Assembly (NCBI RefSeq): GCF_023206395.1
Contig: NZ_CP066149.1
Location: forward strand, 1,364,001 to 1,428,000
Reading direction: 5' to 3'
Length of the DNA stretch: 64,000 nucleotides
Source of the DNA: Vibrio sp. ED004
GTDB lineage: Bacteria > Pseudomonadota > Gammaproteobacteria > Enterobacterales > Vibrionaceae
Under the pieces are notes generated by a model, which saw only the letters and a program-made list of their open reading frames with translations, was not told the DNA's origin and did no database searches. Below are positions 29,180 to 38,749 of the stretch, piece by piece (position 1 is the first letter of the stretch; each line of letters opens with the position of its first letter). The position numbers were made by a program, and so were the translations under genes.

Positions 29180-30979
29180 CTACTGCCAATAGTTTCGAGA
29201 TTGGTGATCGTTTTCCATCTCATGTCCAAAGATCTCTTCAAGCTCTTTACGAGCCTCTTTTGCTCTTTGGGCTAACTCGGCATCCTCGTTATGCTGAGGA
29301 AGCAACTCTTTCAGCATACCATTATCCAACTTCCTAAAATGTGCTTCTGCTCGCTTCGCTTTATATGGGTGCATGCCAAGTTCGGTCAATGTTTGACGAC
29401 CTAAATCGAGAGCTCCAAGGAAGGTTTCACGGGAATAGTTGCTCACACCGTGGTTAAGTAATTGATACGCTTCAACACGGCTTCGTGCACGCGCTAAGAT
29501 TTTTAAGCGTGGGAAGTGCTGCTTACACAAATCGACGGTTTTCATGATTTCATCAGGAGAGTCAGTACACAACACAATGGCTTCCGCTTTGTCAGCACCT
29601 GCTGCGCGTAACAGTTCTAGGTGTGTTGAATCACCGTAAAATACCTTGTAGCCGAACTTTCTCAGGATGTGTATTTGGCTGGCATCACTCTCAAGGACGG
29701 TAATTCGAATCTTGTTGGCATACATCAATCGGCCAATGATCTGACCGAAACGACCAAAGCCTGCAATGATCACTCGAGGGCTGCGATCGACCACATCCGA
29801 AGACATCGCATTCTCACTGATTTGATTCAGTTGACGAGCAAAGAATCGGTCTTGCAGCTTGAGCATCAATGGCGTGGTCACCATAGACAAACTCACAACC
29901 ACCAGTAAGAACGATACTTGTTCGCCACTTAAGATGCCTTGAGCACTCGCTGCGGTAAAAATAACGAAAGCAAACTCACCACCTTGGCTGAGAATCATCG
30001 CCATTCGGCTACGCGCTTTTGCTTGAGTACCAAAGATACGAGCCAGCGCATACAGCACTAAGCCTTTCAATACGACCAATGCAGAAACAGCAATCAGTAT
30101 CGCGAATGGGCTTTCAGCAAGTAAACCTAAGTTCACCGCCATCCCCACCGAGATGAAGAACAGACCAAGCAATAGCCCTTTGAATGGGTCAATCGCGATC
30201 TCAAGCTCGTGTCGATATTCACTTTCCGCCAGAAGTACGCCCGCTAAGAATGTACCGAGTGCCATCGATAAACCGATCTGCTGCATGATGACAGCAATAC
30301 CAATTACCAATAACAGCGCTGCAACGGTGAACAATTCACGCACGCCACTCATGACTACGTATCGGAATAACGGTCTCAACAAGAAGTGACCACCGACAAG
30401 CAAACCAATTACTCCGCCTAGCATCCATAACATGTCCGCCCAACTACCGCCGGTATTACCCGCAAGCAGAGGCAACATCGCTAACATAGGGATTACTGCA
30501 ATATCTTGGAAAAGTAACACCGCAAAGCCAGACTGCCCCGCTTCTTTACCACCGAGCTCTCGCTCTTCAATGACACGCAAGGCAATCGCGGTCGAAGATA
30601 GGGCTAAACCCATACCTATGACCAAGCTCGTTTGCCAAGTTAAACCAAACATGCAGGCGATGGCGGTAATAATCAGAGTGGTAATTAGCACCTGCGCGCC
30701 ACCCAATCCGAGAATTGGTGCCCGCATCTGCCACAATTTTTTAGGGTTTAGCTCTAAGCCAATCAGGAAGAGCAGCAGTACTACCCCGAATTCGGAGAAG
30801 TGCAGAATTGCCTCTACATCACTGATTAAACCAAGCCCCCATGGGCCAATAGCAACACCTGCCAGAAGGTAACCCAATACTGAGCCCAAGCCAGCTCGCT
30901 GCGCGATAGGAACCGCGACTACAGCAGCCGCTAGAAATATAACGCTACTTTGCAAAAAATCATTAGTCAGAGCCATCAT
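29180..30979 (-). CDS. kefB: Glutathione-regulated potassium-efflux protein KefB-type
   Basis: 599 aa: a CPA2 K+/H+ antiporter domain with about 12 membrane segments (1-380; VLGYLLAGVAIGPWGLGLIS, FLIGLELNPKKLWQMRAPIL, LSSTAIALRVIEER) and a cytosolic RCK/TrkA-N domain (RVIIAGFGRFGQIIGRLMYA). Efflux acidifies the cytosol to protect against electrophiles when glutathione adducts form. It overlaps kefG by 17 bp, so the two are coupled. Starting at the second Met is equally possible. Confidence 0.92.
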   Translation of the reverse strand: MMALTNDFLQSSVIFLAAAVVAVPIAQRAGLGSVLGYLLAGVAIGPWGLGLISDVEAILHFSEFGVVLLLFLIGLELNPKKLWQMRAPILGLGGAQVLITTLIITAIACMFGLTWQTSLVIGMGLALSSTAIALRVIEERELGGKEAGQSGFAVLLFQDIAVIPMLAMLPLLAGNTGGSWADMLWMLGGVIGLLVGGHFLLRPLFRYVVMSGVRELFTVAALLLVIGIAVIMQQIGLSMALGTFLAGVLLAESEYRHELEIAIDPFKGLLLGLFFISVGMAVNLGLLAESPFAILIAVSALVVLKGLVLYALARIFGTQAKARSRMAMILSQGGEFAFVIFTAASAQGILSGEQVSFLLVVVSLSMVTTPLMLKLQDRFFARQLNQISENAMSSDVVDRSPRVIIAGFGRFGQIIGRLMYANKIRITVLESDASQIHILRKFGYKVFYGDSTHLELLRAAGADKAEAIVLCTDSPDEIMKTVDLCKQHFPRLKILARARSRVEAYQLLNHGVSNYSRETFLGALDLGRQTLTELGMHPYKAKRAEAHFRKLDNGMLKELLPQHNEDAELAQRAKEARKELEEIFGHEMENDHQSRNYWQ

Positions 30980-31547
30980 TCGCTCCTATCTCTTGTAGCG
31001 GGTCTCGTAACCAGTTTCGATAAGCTTCAGCGTGTTGGTAACGCGTCATATCCGAGACATTTCGTGCCCAATGTAAAACCAATGGTGATATCCAGTTCAT
31101 CTGACACAAAGCAGCGGTGAGTTCGAATGGTTGCAAGATCTCTTGTAATGGATATTTATTATAGCCTGCGGCACCAAACGCCTCTTCTTTACCACCGGTT
31201 GTGATAACGCTACGCCAGTGTTTACCCTTAAGCGCGCTTTGTTCACCGAACGCAAAACCTTTGCCCAATACGCGGTCAAACCACTCTTTTAATAATGAGG
31301 GACAGGAATACATAAACAGAGGATGCTGAAACACAATCACATCGTACTCGAGAAGTAATTCATGCTCATAAGGGACATCGATGAAGAAGTCTGGGTAAAT
31401 GGCGTAGAGATCATGAATTTTGACATGACCGAGCGACTCTATCTTTTTAATCATCATCTGATTGGCAATAGAAGTTTGCGGCTCTGGGTGCGCGTAGATG
31501 ATCAACACCTTTGGCACGACTTTGTCTGTCGAGGGAGTATTACTCAT
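30963..31547 (-). CDS. kefG: KefG-type ancillary quinone oxidoreductase
   Basis: 194 aa flavodoxin-fold NAD(P)H dehydrogenase family: VLIIYAHPEPQTSIANQMMI, YDVIVFQHPLFMYSCPSLLK, RSVITTGGKEEAFGAAGYNK. KefG is required for full KefB activity and may also reduce quinones. Upstream of and overlapping kefB. Confidence 0.92.
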   Translation of the reverse strand: MSNTPSTDKVVPKVLIIYAHPEPQTSIANQMMIKKIESLGHVKIHDLYAIYPDFFIDVPYEHELLLEYDVIVFQHPLFMYSCPSLLKEWFDRVLGKGFAFGEQSALKGKHWRSVITTGGKEEAFGAAGYNKYPLQEILQPFELTAALCQMNWISPLVLHWARNVSDMTRYQHAEAYRNWLRDPLQEIGANDGSD

Positions 31548-31720
31548 TCCTTTGAAACATTCCTTTGAGGGCTAAACGGTGGCAAGGCCACAAGAATTTA
31601 AGCAAAAGTTATTAATATGTTATTGGCATCATAACGCAAATTGCATTGTGATCGACTTTTATCTGGTTTCAGCCTACTATGCAGGCGTCTGTTCACCTCT
31701 AATTTCTATGCTATCTCTAT

Positions 31721-33643
31721 ATGATTACTTTCTCTGATATTCAATTGCTACGCGGCGGTAAGCCACTCCTTGACCAAGCATCTGCCACTCTTCACCCTGG
31801 CGACAAGATCGGTTTGGTTGGTAAAAACGGCTGTGGTAAATCTACGCTGTTCGCCTTAATTAAGGACGAACTGTCTATTGATGCCGGCTCATTCAGCAAA
31901 CCAGCGCATTGGGAAATGGCTTGGGTTGCTCAAGAAACGCCTGCATTAGAAAGAACAGCAATTGAATACGTGATTGATGGCGACCGGGAATACCGCGGCC
32001 TTGAAGATCAACTAGAGAAAGCGGAACAAGCCGACAACGGCACATTGGTCGCAGAGATCCACGGCAAGATCGAAACCATTGGTGGTTACAGCATCAAGGC
32101 ACGTGCTGCCGAGTTGTTGGACGGCCTAGGCTTTAGCCAAGAACAAATGACATGGAACCTGACTCAGTTCTCAGGTGGTTGGCGTATGCGTTTGAACCTA
32201 GCGCAAGCCCTACTGTGTCGCAGTGACTTATTGCTGCTCGATGAGCCGACCAACCACTTGGATTTAGACGCAGTAATGTGGCTAGAGCGTTGGTTACAAA
32301 CCTACCCGGGCACGCTAGTGCTTATCTCGCACGATAGAGACTTCCTAGACCCTATCGTCAACCGTATTGTCCATGTTGAAAACCAACAGCTTAACGAATA
32401 CACGGGTAACTACTCATCGTTTGAAACTCAACGAGCGCAAAAGCTGATCCTGCAACAAGCGATGTTCCAGAAGCAGCAGAAACAAATGGCGCACATGCAG
32501 AGCTACATTGACCGTTTCCGCTACAAAGCTTCAAAAGCTCGCCAAGCACAAAGCCGTATTAAAGCGCTAGAGAAAATGGAGCAAGTGCTACCCGCTCAGT
32601 TTGATAACCCATTCAGCTTTGAGTTCAGAGAGCCAGACGCCCTACCAAACCCAATCATGATGATGGACGAGGTATCTGCAGGCTACGATGACAATCTGAT
32701 TCTAGAAAAGATTCGCTTAAACCTAGTACCGGGCAGCCGCATTGGTCTGCTTGGTCGAAATGGCGCAGGTAAATCAACACTGATCAAACTGCTTTCAGGT
32801 GAGCTGAAACAGCAAGGTGGTGAGCTTAGCTATTCGCAAGGCGTTAAAATTGGCTACTTCGCACAGCACCAATTAGAAACGCTGCACCCAGAAGAAACAC
32901 CGCTGCAACACATGATGCAGATTGCACCTAAGCATACAGAGCAACAACTGCGTGATTACCTAGGTAGCTTTGGCTTCCAAGGTGAAAAAGCACTGGATAA
33001 AGTGGCGCCATTCTCAGGTGGTGAAAAAGCGCGTTTGGTATTGGCACTACTGGTATGGCAAAAACCTAACCTATTGCTACTCGATGAACCAACCAACCAC
33101 TTGGATCTCGACATGCGTCAGGCGCTGACTTTTGCATTGCAGACGTTTGAAGGCGCGATGGTTATCGTATCGCACGACCGTTACCTACTGCGTGCAACCA
33201 CAGATGACCTGTACTTAGTACATGATCGCCAAGTGGCACCGTTTGATGGCGACCTAAGCGATTACTACAAGTGGTTAACCGAACAACAAAAAGTTGAGCG
33301 CAAAGAAGCACAAGCATTGGCACCAGCGAAAGATGGCGCCAACAGTGCAGCAGCGAAAAAAGAGCAGAAACGCAAAGAAGCCGAGTTCCGAAAACTGACT
33401 GCGCCACTGCGTAAAAAGCTGACTCAATTTGAAAAGCAGATGGATAAGCTGACGCAGGCTCTTGAAGAAGCCGAGCAAGAATTATCAGACACTTCACTGT
33501 ATGAAGCTGAAAATAAGGCTAAACTGAATAAAGTACTCGCTCTACAAGCGAGCAGTAAATCACAGCTAGAAGAAGTTGAAATGGATTGGATGTCCACTCA
33601 AGAAGAGCTTGAGCAGATGGAACAGGATATGGATAGCTTATGA
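31721..33643 (+). CDS. yheS: ABC-F family ATPase YheS
   Basis: 640 aa with two ATP-binding domains: Walker A GKNGCGKST and GRNGAGKST; signatures FSGGWRMRLNLAQALL and FSGGEKARLVLALLVW; Walker B LLLLDEPTNHLDLD twice. A C-terminal coiled coil (about 560-640) is Gln/Glu/Lys-rich. ABC-F proteins act on the ribosome, not in membranes. Divergent from kefG as in E. coli. Its stop overlaps the next gene (ATGA). Confidence 0.95.
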   Translation: MITFSDIQLLRGGKPLLDQASATLHPGDKIGLVGKNGCGKSTLFALIKDELSIDAGSFSKPAHWEMAWVAQETPALERTAIEYVIDGDREYRGLEDQLEKAEQADNGTLVAEIHGKIETIGGYSIKARAAELLDGLGFSQEQMTWNLTQFSGGWRMRLNLAQALLCRSDLLLLDEPTNHLDLDAVMWLERWLQTYPGTLVLISHDRDFLDPIVNRIVHVENQQLNEYTGNYSSFETQRAQKLILQQAMFQKQQKQMAHMQSYIDRFRYKASKARQAQSRIKALEKMEQVLPAQFDNPFSFEFREPDALPNPIMMMDEVSAGYDDNLILEKIRLNLVPGSRIGLLGRNGAGKSTLIKLLSGELKQQGGELSYSQGVKIGYFAQHQLETLHPEETPLQHMMQIAPKHTEQQLRDYLGSFGFQGEKALDKVAPFSGGEKARLVLALLVWQKPNLLLLDEPTNHLDLDMRQALTFALQTFEGAMVIVSHDRYLLRATTDDLYLVHDRQVAPFDGDLSDYYKWLTEQQKVERKEAQALAPAKDGANSAAAKKEQKRKEAEFRKLTAPLRKKLTQFEKQMDKLTQALEEAEQELSDTSLYEAENKAKLNKVLALQASSKSQLEEVEMDWMSTQEELEQMEQDMDSL

Positions 33644-34110
33644 GCCCAGAGCACGCCCCAATATCACTAACACTGGAACGACTATGGCAATTTAGCCTTC
33701 AGTATTACAGTGTGCGCGGTGTAAAGGATGCGTGCTTAGCTTTGCAAAACCAGTTCCACGGCAACGTCAATCTACTGCTGCTTCTAAAATGGCTTGATGA
33801 GCAGCAACTCTCCTTTGCGGAAGAAGAGTGGCACAAAGTACAACAGTGCTTAAGCCGCTCTGAAACCTTGCTCCATAGTTATCGAGAGCTGCGCAAGCAC
33901 CTCAAGGCACACGTTGTGGATTCACTCTACCGTGAAGCCTTACAGTTTGAATTGCAGCTTGAGAAACAACAGCAGTCCGATCTCGTCGATTGTATTAACT
34001 CCCTAGAGTTGTACACCAATCAGCAATCGCCTCTCGCATTTCAATACTGCCGTTTACTTGGGGCTGAAAACCTCTATGACGCATTTTCTGAACCAGCACC
34101 TCAGCCCTAA
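33640..34110 (+). CDS. TIGR02444-type hypothetical protein
   Basis: 156 aa: LERLWQFSLQYYSVRGVKDA, CLALQNQFHGNVNLLLLLKW, LDEQQLSFAEEEW, consistent with the small helical TIGR02444/DUF2390 family of unknown function. Its ATG overlaps the yheS stop by four bases, suggesting coupled translation with the ribosome-acting ATPase. Confidence 0.8.
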   Translation: MSPEHAPISLTLERLWQFSLQYYSVRGVKDACLALQNQFHGNVNLLLLLKWLDEQQLSFAEEEWHKVQQCLSRSETLLHSYRELRKHLKAHVVDSLYREALQFELQLEKQQQSDLVDCINSLELYTNQQSPLAFQYCRLLGAENLYDAFSEPAPQP

Positions 34111-34392
34111 CCCGTTTCCTTTCCCTTTTATTCAATCAAGATCAAAGCTTGTCTGAGCTCTATCGTTATCGATGTTTACAGCATAACGGGTACATACTAT
34201 TGGTAGAACACGCCACTTATATAGTAAGTAACAAGCCTAACTCCGATATTATTCAATCAGTTACCCATGACATATTTTTGTTGCCCGTATCAGTGAAACC
34301 CTTGCGCTTATGCCGAGAATCAACCAAGCTCAAATAAAAACGTGGGCGTTCTGCTAAAAGCTCAACACTTTACCAAAGCCCATAAAAGAAGC

Positions 34393-35397
34393 ATGGACTG
34401 TTTTATGACAATATTTACCGCAGCAGCTGGTCTATCTAATCCGCACTTACAAACCTTAGTGCCACGATTTATTAGAAAGCAGGCGTTGTTCAACCCGCAA
34501 TGGCAAACCTTAGAAACACCCGATGGTGACTTTCTAGACCTTGCTTGGAGCGAATCGCCAGATGGCGACAATCCAAATAGTGACGATATAAAGAACAAAC
34601 CGATATTCGTGCTGTTCCACGGTTTGGAAGGCAGTTTTGAGAGCCCTTATGCCAATGGACTAATGAATGCGTTTGCTAAAGATGGTTGGCTGTCGGTGAT
34701 GATGCACTTTAGAGGCTGTAGCGGAAAACCGAATCGCTTGGCTCGCGCATATCACTCCGGTGAAGTTGAAGACGCTCGCTTCTTCCTCAGGCATCTACAC
34801 GCTCAGTTTCCCAATAACCCAAAGGTGGCGGTTGGCATCTCCTTGGGAGGAAACATGTTGGCAAACTATTTGGCGGAATACGCAGATGACCCACTGTTGT
34901 CAGCAGCAACAATAGTCTCCGCCCCCTTTGACTTGGCCTGTTGTTCAAGTCGCATAGAACGCGGATTCTCGAAGCTCTATAAGAAGTACCTGCTTAATTC
35001 ACTCAAATCGAATGCGTTGAAAAAGGTGAAGCTGTTGCAAGAGAAACTCGGCATCACGGCTGAATCCATCAAGAAGATCGACAAGCTGTATGAGTTTGAT
35101 GAACGAATTACTGCGCCCCTGCACGGCTTCAAAAACGCGCAAGACTACTACGCACAGTGCTCCGCTCTTCCTAAGCTCAATAAAATCAAACTACCGACAC
35201 AGATCATTCACGCCAAAGACGATCCTTTCATGACCGATGATGTGATTCCAAAATTCGTTCTACCGGATAACATCGATTATCGCCTATTTCAGAAAGGCGG
35301 CCATGTAGGATTTATCACTGGTAGCACACTCAAACCACGATTCTGGTTAGAGGAAGCCTTACCTGCGTATTATGAGAGTATCCAAGGTTCAGCATAA
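34393..35397 (+). CDS. yheT: Alpha/beta hydrolase YheT
   Basis: 334 aa from the chosen ATG. GLSNPHLQTLVPRFIRKQ, the oxyanion region FVLFHGLEGSFESPYANGLM, the nucleophile elbow VAVGISLGGNMLANYL (Ser), Asp in HAKDDPFMTDDVIP and His in QKGGHVGFITG complete the triad. A putative esterase of unknown substrate. A GTG start at 34342 and an ATG at 34405 are alternatives. Order yheS-yheT-yheU-prk-crp matches E. coli. Confidence 0.88.
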   Translation: MDCFMTIFTAAAGLSNPHLQTLVPRFIRKQALFNPQWQTLETPDGDFLDLAWSESPDGDNPNSDDIKNKPIFVLFHGLEGSFESPYANGLMNAFAKDGWLSVMMHFRGCSGKPNRLARAYHSGEVEDARFFLRHLHAQFPNNPKVAVGISLGGNMLANYLAEYADDPLLSAATIVSAPFDLACCSSRIERGFSKLYKKYLLNSLKSNALKKVKLLQEKLGITAESIKKIDKLYEFDERITAPLHGFKNAQDYYAQCSALPKLNKIKLPTQIIHAKDDPFMTDDVIPKFVLPDNIDYRLFQKGGHVGFITGSTLKPRFWLEEALPAYYESIQGSA

Positions 35398-35526
35398 CGA
35401 CGAAGCCTTGCTAAATATAAACGCGAAACCTTGGTAAGATAGCGCAGCCCCAAATTGGGATTGTACTAAAAACATCACTAGACACACTCATCAACATATC
35501 AATGAACATAAAAGAGAGAAGTATTT

Positions 35527-35739
35527 ATGATCATCCCATGGCAAGACATCGCGCCAGAGACACTGGAAAACCTCATCAAAGAATTCGTGCTGCGTGAAGG
35601 CACAGACTATGGCGACGTTGAGATCTCACTGCAAAGCAAGATTGATCAGGTGAAACATCAATTAGCTTCTGGTGACGTGAGCATCGTGTTTTCCGAACTG
35701 CACGAGACCGTTGATATCCAGGTGACAAAACGCTTCTAG
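35527..35739 (+). CDS. yheU: YheU family protein
   Basis: 70 aa: [40 protein letters not shown], an acidic small protein (UPF0270 family) of unknown function. Preceded by AGAGAGAAG 7-8 nt before ATG. Lies between yheT and prk. Confidence 0.93.
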   Translation: MIIPWQDIAPETLENLIKEFVLREGTDYGDVEISLQSKIDQVKHQLASGDVSIVFSELHETVDIQVTKRF

Positions 35740-35816
35740 GCTGCGCTTAGAAAGGAGCCGTGTTATAGTGGAAAACGATTGCTAACAAGTAAGTTACTCA
35801 AACGACAAGGGTTGTC

Positions 35817-36686
35817 ATGTCCGCTAAACATCCAATTATTGCGGTGACGGGTTCATCTGGAGCCGGCACCACCACTACCTCAGAAGCCTTCCGCAAAATG
35901 TTCAATATGATGGACGTGAAGGCTGCTTGGGTAGAAGGGGATAGTTTCCACCGATTCACTCGACCAGAAATGGATGTCGAGATCCGCAAGGCGCGCGAGC
36001 AAGGTAAGCACATTAGCTACTTTGGTCCACAAGCCAACGACTTTGGTGCATTAGAAGAGTTCTTCCGTCAATACGGGAACGAAGGCACCGGTAAAGTACG
36101 TAGTTACCTACACACCTTCGATGAAGCTGTTCCTTATAATCAAATGCCGGGCACCTTCACGCCATGGCAAGATATCCCTGAAAATTCCGATGTGATGTTT
36201 TACGAGGGCCTGCACGGCGGTGTCGTTGATGGCGATATCAATGTCTCTCAACACGTCGATCTGCTGATTGGCATGGTGCCTATCGTAAACCTAGAATGGA
36301 TTCAGAAATTCGTTCGTGACACACGCGATCGTGGCCACTCTCGCGAAGCGGTAATGGACTCTATTGTACGTTCAATGGATGATTACCTTAACTATATTAC
36401 CCCGCAGTTTTCACGTACGCATATCAACTTTCAGCGTGTTCCAACCGTAGATACATCGAACCCACTCAACGCCAAAGGGATTCCAAGTTTAGACGAAAGC
36501 TTCGTAGTTATACGTTTGCGTGGCATCAAAAACGTCGATTTCCCTTACCTTTTGGCAATGATTGACGGCTCATTTATGTCTCGTCATAACACGCTAGTGG
36601 TGCCAGGGGGCAAGATGAGTTTTGCTATGGAGCTCATTGTAAGGCCAATCCTACAACAACTCATCGAAACCGGAAAAATAGGTTAA
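35817..36686 (+). CDS. prkB: Phosphoribulokinase homologue without Calvin-cycle partners
   Basis: 289 aa PRK/uridine kinase fold: P-loop-like AVTGSSGAGTTTTSEAF, VEGDSFHRFTRPEM, FYEGLHGGVVDGDINVSQHV, and RTHINFQRVPTVDTSNPLNA. In autotrophs the family phosphorylates ribulose 5-phosphate. No RuBisCO gene is visible and vibrios are heterotrophs, so the physiological substrate is unknown. It lies just upstream of crp, as in enterobacteria. Confidence 0.88.
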   Translation: MSAKHPIIAVTGSSGAGTTTTSEAFRKMFNMMDVKAAWVEGDSFHRFTRPEMDVEIRKAREQGKHISYFGPQANDFGALEEFFRQYGNEGTGKVRSYLHTFDEAVPYNQMPGTFTPWQDIPENSDVMFYEGLHGGVVDGDINVSQHVDLLIGMVPIVNLEWIQKFVRDTRDRGHSREAVMDSIVRSMDDYLNYITPQFSRTHINFQRVPTVDTSNPLNAKGIPSLDESFVVIRLRGIKNVDFPYLLAMIDGSFMSRHNTLVVPGGKMSFAMELIVRPILQQLIETGKIG

Positions 36687-36719
36687 CAAAACGACATTCT
36701 GGTTGATTACTTTTCATAC

Positions 36720-36735
36720 CGTGATCATGTGCACA
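36720..36735 (+). promoter_or_regulatory. Candidate CRP site upstream of crp
   Basis: CGTGATCATGTGCACA matches the TGTGA-N6-TCACA dyad at 8 of 10 positions. It lies about 190 bp before the crp start, suggesting autoregulation as known in E. coli. A -10-like TACTAT occurs further downstream; no convincing -35. Confidence 0.4.
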
Positions 36736-36925
36736 ATTTTGCGTAAAAAATCGTAGCTTGGTCACGATTAAAATCAAGAAATAGTACCTGAAAAAGGATA
36801 CTATTCTTAAACGAAACACAAGATAGCTTGCAGCGCTCAACGAGTGCTCTTATCCTACAAGTCAATCCAGGCTTAGCTAAAATACGGAAAGCGGCAAGCA
36901 TACCCTGCAGAGGAAGTGAGATATT

Positions 36926-37558
36926 ATGGTTCTAGGTAAACCTCAAACCGATCCAACATTAGAGTGGTTCCTTTCACACTGTCATATTCATAAGTACCCT
37001 TCAAAAAGTACTTTGATTCATGCTGGTGAAAAGGCAGAAACCTTGTACTACATCGTTAAAGGTTCTGTGGCAGTTCTTATCAAAGACGAAGAAGGTAAGG
37101 AAATGATTCTTTCTTACCTAAACCAAGGCGACTTCATCGGTGAGCTAGGCTTGTTCGAAGAAGACCAAGAGCGTACTGCTTGGGTTCGTGCTAAATCTCC
37201 TTGTGAAGTAGCTGAAATTTCTTTCAAGAAATTCCGTCAACTTATCCAAGTGAACCCAGACATCCTGATGCGCCTTTCAGCGCAAATGGCAAGCCGCCTA
37301 CAAGTAACTAGCCAAAAGGTTGGTGACTTAGCGTTCCTTGACGTAACAGGTCGTATCGCTCAAACGCTACTAAACCTAGCGAAACAGCCAGATGCAATGA
37401 CTCACCCTGACGGCATGCAAATCAAGATCACTCGTCAAGAGATTGGCCAGATCGTTGGTTGTTCTCGTGAGACAGTAGGTCGTATCTTGAAGATGCTAGA
37501 AGAGCAGAACCTAATTTCTGCACACGGTAAAACTATCGTGGTATACGGCACTCGTTAA
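36926..37558 (+). CDS. crp: cAMP receptor protein
   Basis: 210 aa: cyclic-nucleotide domain ([56 protein letters not shown], with the cAMP-contacting Arg/Ser region) and C-terminal HTH ([20 protein letters not shown]). Global activator of catabolic genes, natural competence and biofilm functions in vibrios. Start follows GAGGAAGTGAG. Monocistronic with its own terminator. Confidence 0.99.
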   Translation: MVLGKPQTDPTLEWFLSHCHIHKYPSKSTLIHAGEKAETLYYIVKGSVAVLIKDEEGKEMILSYLNQGDFIGELGLFEEDQERTAWVRAKSPCEVAEISFKKFRQLIQVNPDILMRLSAQMASRLQVTSQKVGDLAFLDVTGRIAQTLLNLAKQPDAMTHPDGMQIKITRQEIGQIVGCSRETVGRILKMLEEQNLISAHGKTIVVYGTR

Positions 37559-37584
37559 TCTCGATTAACTGAGCCAAAAATTTG

Positions 37585-37618
37585 AAAGCCACCAAATGCA
37601 AATTTGGTGGCTTTTTTA
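37585..37618 (+). terminator. Rho-independent terminator of crp
   Basis: 13-bp stem AAAGCCACCAAAT / ATTTGGTGGCTTT with a GCAA loop and TTTT following. Confidence 0.93.
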
Positions 37619-37640
37619 TTATCTATAAGATTTACAGAGC

Positions 37641-37654
37641 AGATGCGAGATGCG
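37641..37654. repeat. Two copies of heptamer AGATGCG
   Basis: AGATGCG-AGATGCG, then AATG, immediately after the crp terminator. It differs at one base per unit from the AGATACG array at 1351-1445, so both may belong to the same family of terminator-adjacent heptamer repeats. Confidence 0.7.
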
Positions 37655-37743
37655 AATGGAACAATTACAACTTCCAAACGCAAACACTCTCGAAGCGAAG
37701 CGTACCCGCATCTTTAGGGCAAAGCTCGTGCTCGAATCTTTCT

Positions 37744-38535
37744 TTAACCGTTAGTGCTTTCGAAGATCTTGTCCGCCGATGCCGCAACAAAGCCGGTGTA
37801 AAGCTCACCATTCGCCATCGCATAACGCTTAGCGAACTCATAGAAGCCTCCAGGAATCATCTCATTGCCTTCAACAAATGAAACTGGGACTTTGTCTGCC
37901 ATTGTTGATGATTGCTCTAATAAGACCTCTGGAGAGCCTTTAACCTCACCACCAGATGCATTGATAGTGAAACCCGATTCGATCAGATAGTCATTCACGG
38001 CCTGAACTTCATCAAAGGCGTTAAGTTGATTTACGCTCACCGTAAAGTGGTTGGCACCGTAACCATGGGCCGCTAACCAAGACGCGTATTCACTCTCTTT
38101 TGCCAGCACTTGGAAATCTGCGAAGCTTAAATCCCAAAGGCGTCCGCCAAACAGGAATTCATGACCTTGCAGCTTGCTTGCATCGACTTGCTCAACGAGC
38201 TTAGCAACGATCTGTTGTAGCTCACTTGAGCACTCTTCTACCTTCAACTCACTGATGAACACTTTCGGCTGTTTTAGATCTGGATGCTCGTAATGCTTCG
38301 CGACTAGCTTCTTGCTCTCAAATAAGTAATCGCCACACGCTTTATAACCTAGCTCAAGAAAAGGCTTAGCCAGTGTTTCAATACCCAGCGGAGCTACATT
38401 GAAAGTACGCAGTGCAATATGATCGTTAATCAGCGCTTCATCTTCCTTCAGCAAGTGGTGTACTTTCTCAGCCGATGGACAAAGCCTATGAATGTAATCA
38501 TCCCATAGTGATTTAAAGAGTAGATCGGGCGTCAT
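37744..38535 (-). CDS. DUF1338 family protein, possible 2-oxoadipate dioxygenase/decarboxylase fold
   Basis: 263 aa DUF1338: LINDHIALRTFNVAPLGIET (metal His), LVAKHYEHPDLKQPKVFISE, HGYGANHFTVSVNQLNAFDE (second metal His), and SFVEGNEMIPGGFYEFAKRY with a candidate Glu ligand. Some members (HglS/YdcJ) convert 2-oxoadipate to 2-hydroxyglutarate in lysine catabolism; whether this one does is unknown. It lies 214 bp beyond astD behind the ast terminator, so it is probably transcribed separately. Confidence 0.75.
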   Translation of the reverse strand: MTPDLLFKSLWDDYIHRLCPSAEKVHHLLKEDEALINDHIALRTFNVAPLGIETLAKPFLELGYKACGDYLFESKKLVAKHYEHPDLKQPKVFISELKVEECSSELQQIVAKLVEQVDASKLQGHEFLFGGRLWDLSFADFQVLAKESEYASWLAAHGYGANHFTVSVNQLNAFDEVQAVNDYLIESGFTINASGGEVKGSPEVLLEQSSTMADKVPVSFVEGNEMIPGGFYEFAKRYAMANGELYTGFVAASADKIFESTNG

Positions 38536-38679
38536 GGTGACTCCTTGTCAGAGGTTCTAGCAAGCTAGTAATATGGATTAGAAAGGGAGAGGCTGGACAT
38601 AGAGTCAGCAGCCATCAGCCTGTGACATACTTGTTCTATTATTATCTACCGCCCAATCTTGATGCTGAGCGTGGTTAAA

Positions 38680-38710
38680 ATAAGGAAGCGATACGCCGCT
38701 TCCTTATCTC
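38680..38710 (-). terminator. Rho-independent terminator of the ast genes
   Basis: ATAAGGAAGCG / CGCTTCCTTAT with a 6-nt loop; the minus strand continues TTTAACC. It lies 42 bp after the astD stop. Confidence 0.75.
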
Positions 38711-38749
38711 ATAACTAATGAATGAGCCTTAGCTCAATATCAATCTAAA

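Noticed and set aside
34149..34337. 62-codon plus-strand frame between the TIGR02444 gene and yheT
   Set aside because: No ribosome-binding site, composition unlike coding DNA, and no recognisable motif.
37582..37881. Plus-strand frame over the crp terminator and DUF1338 3' end
   Set aside because: Starts inside the terminator hairpin and overlaps a conserved gene on the other strand.
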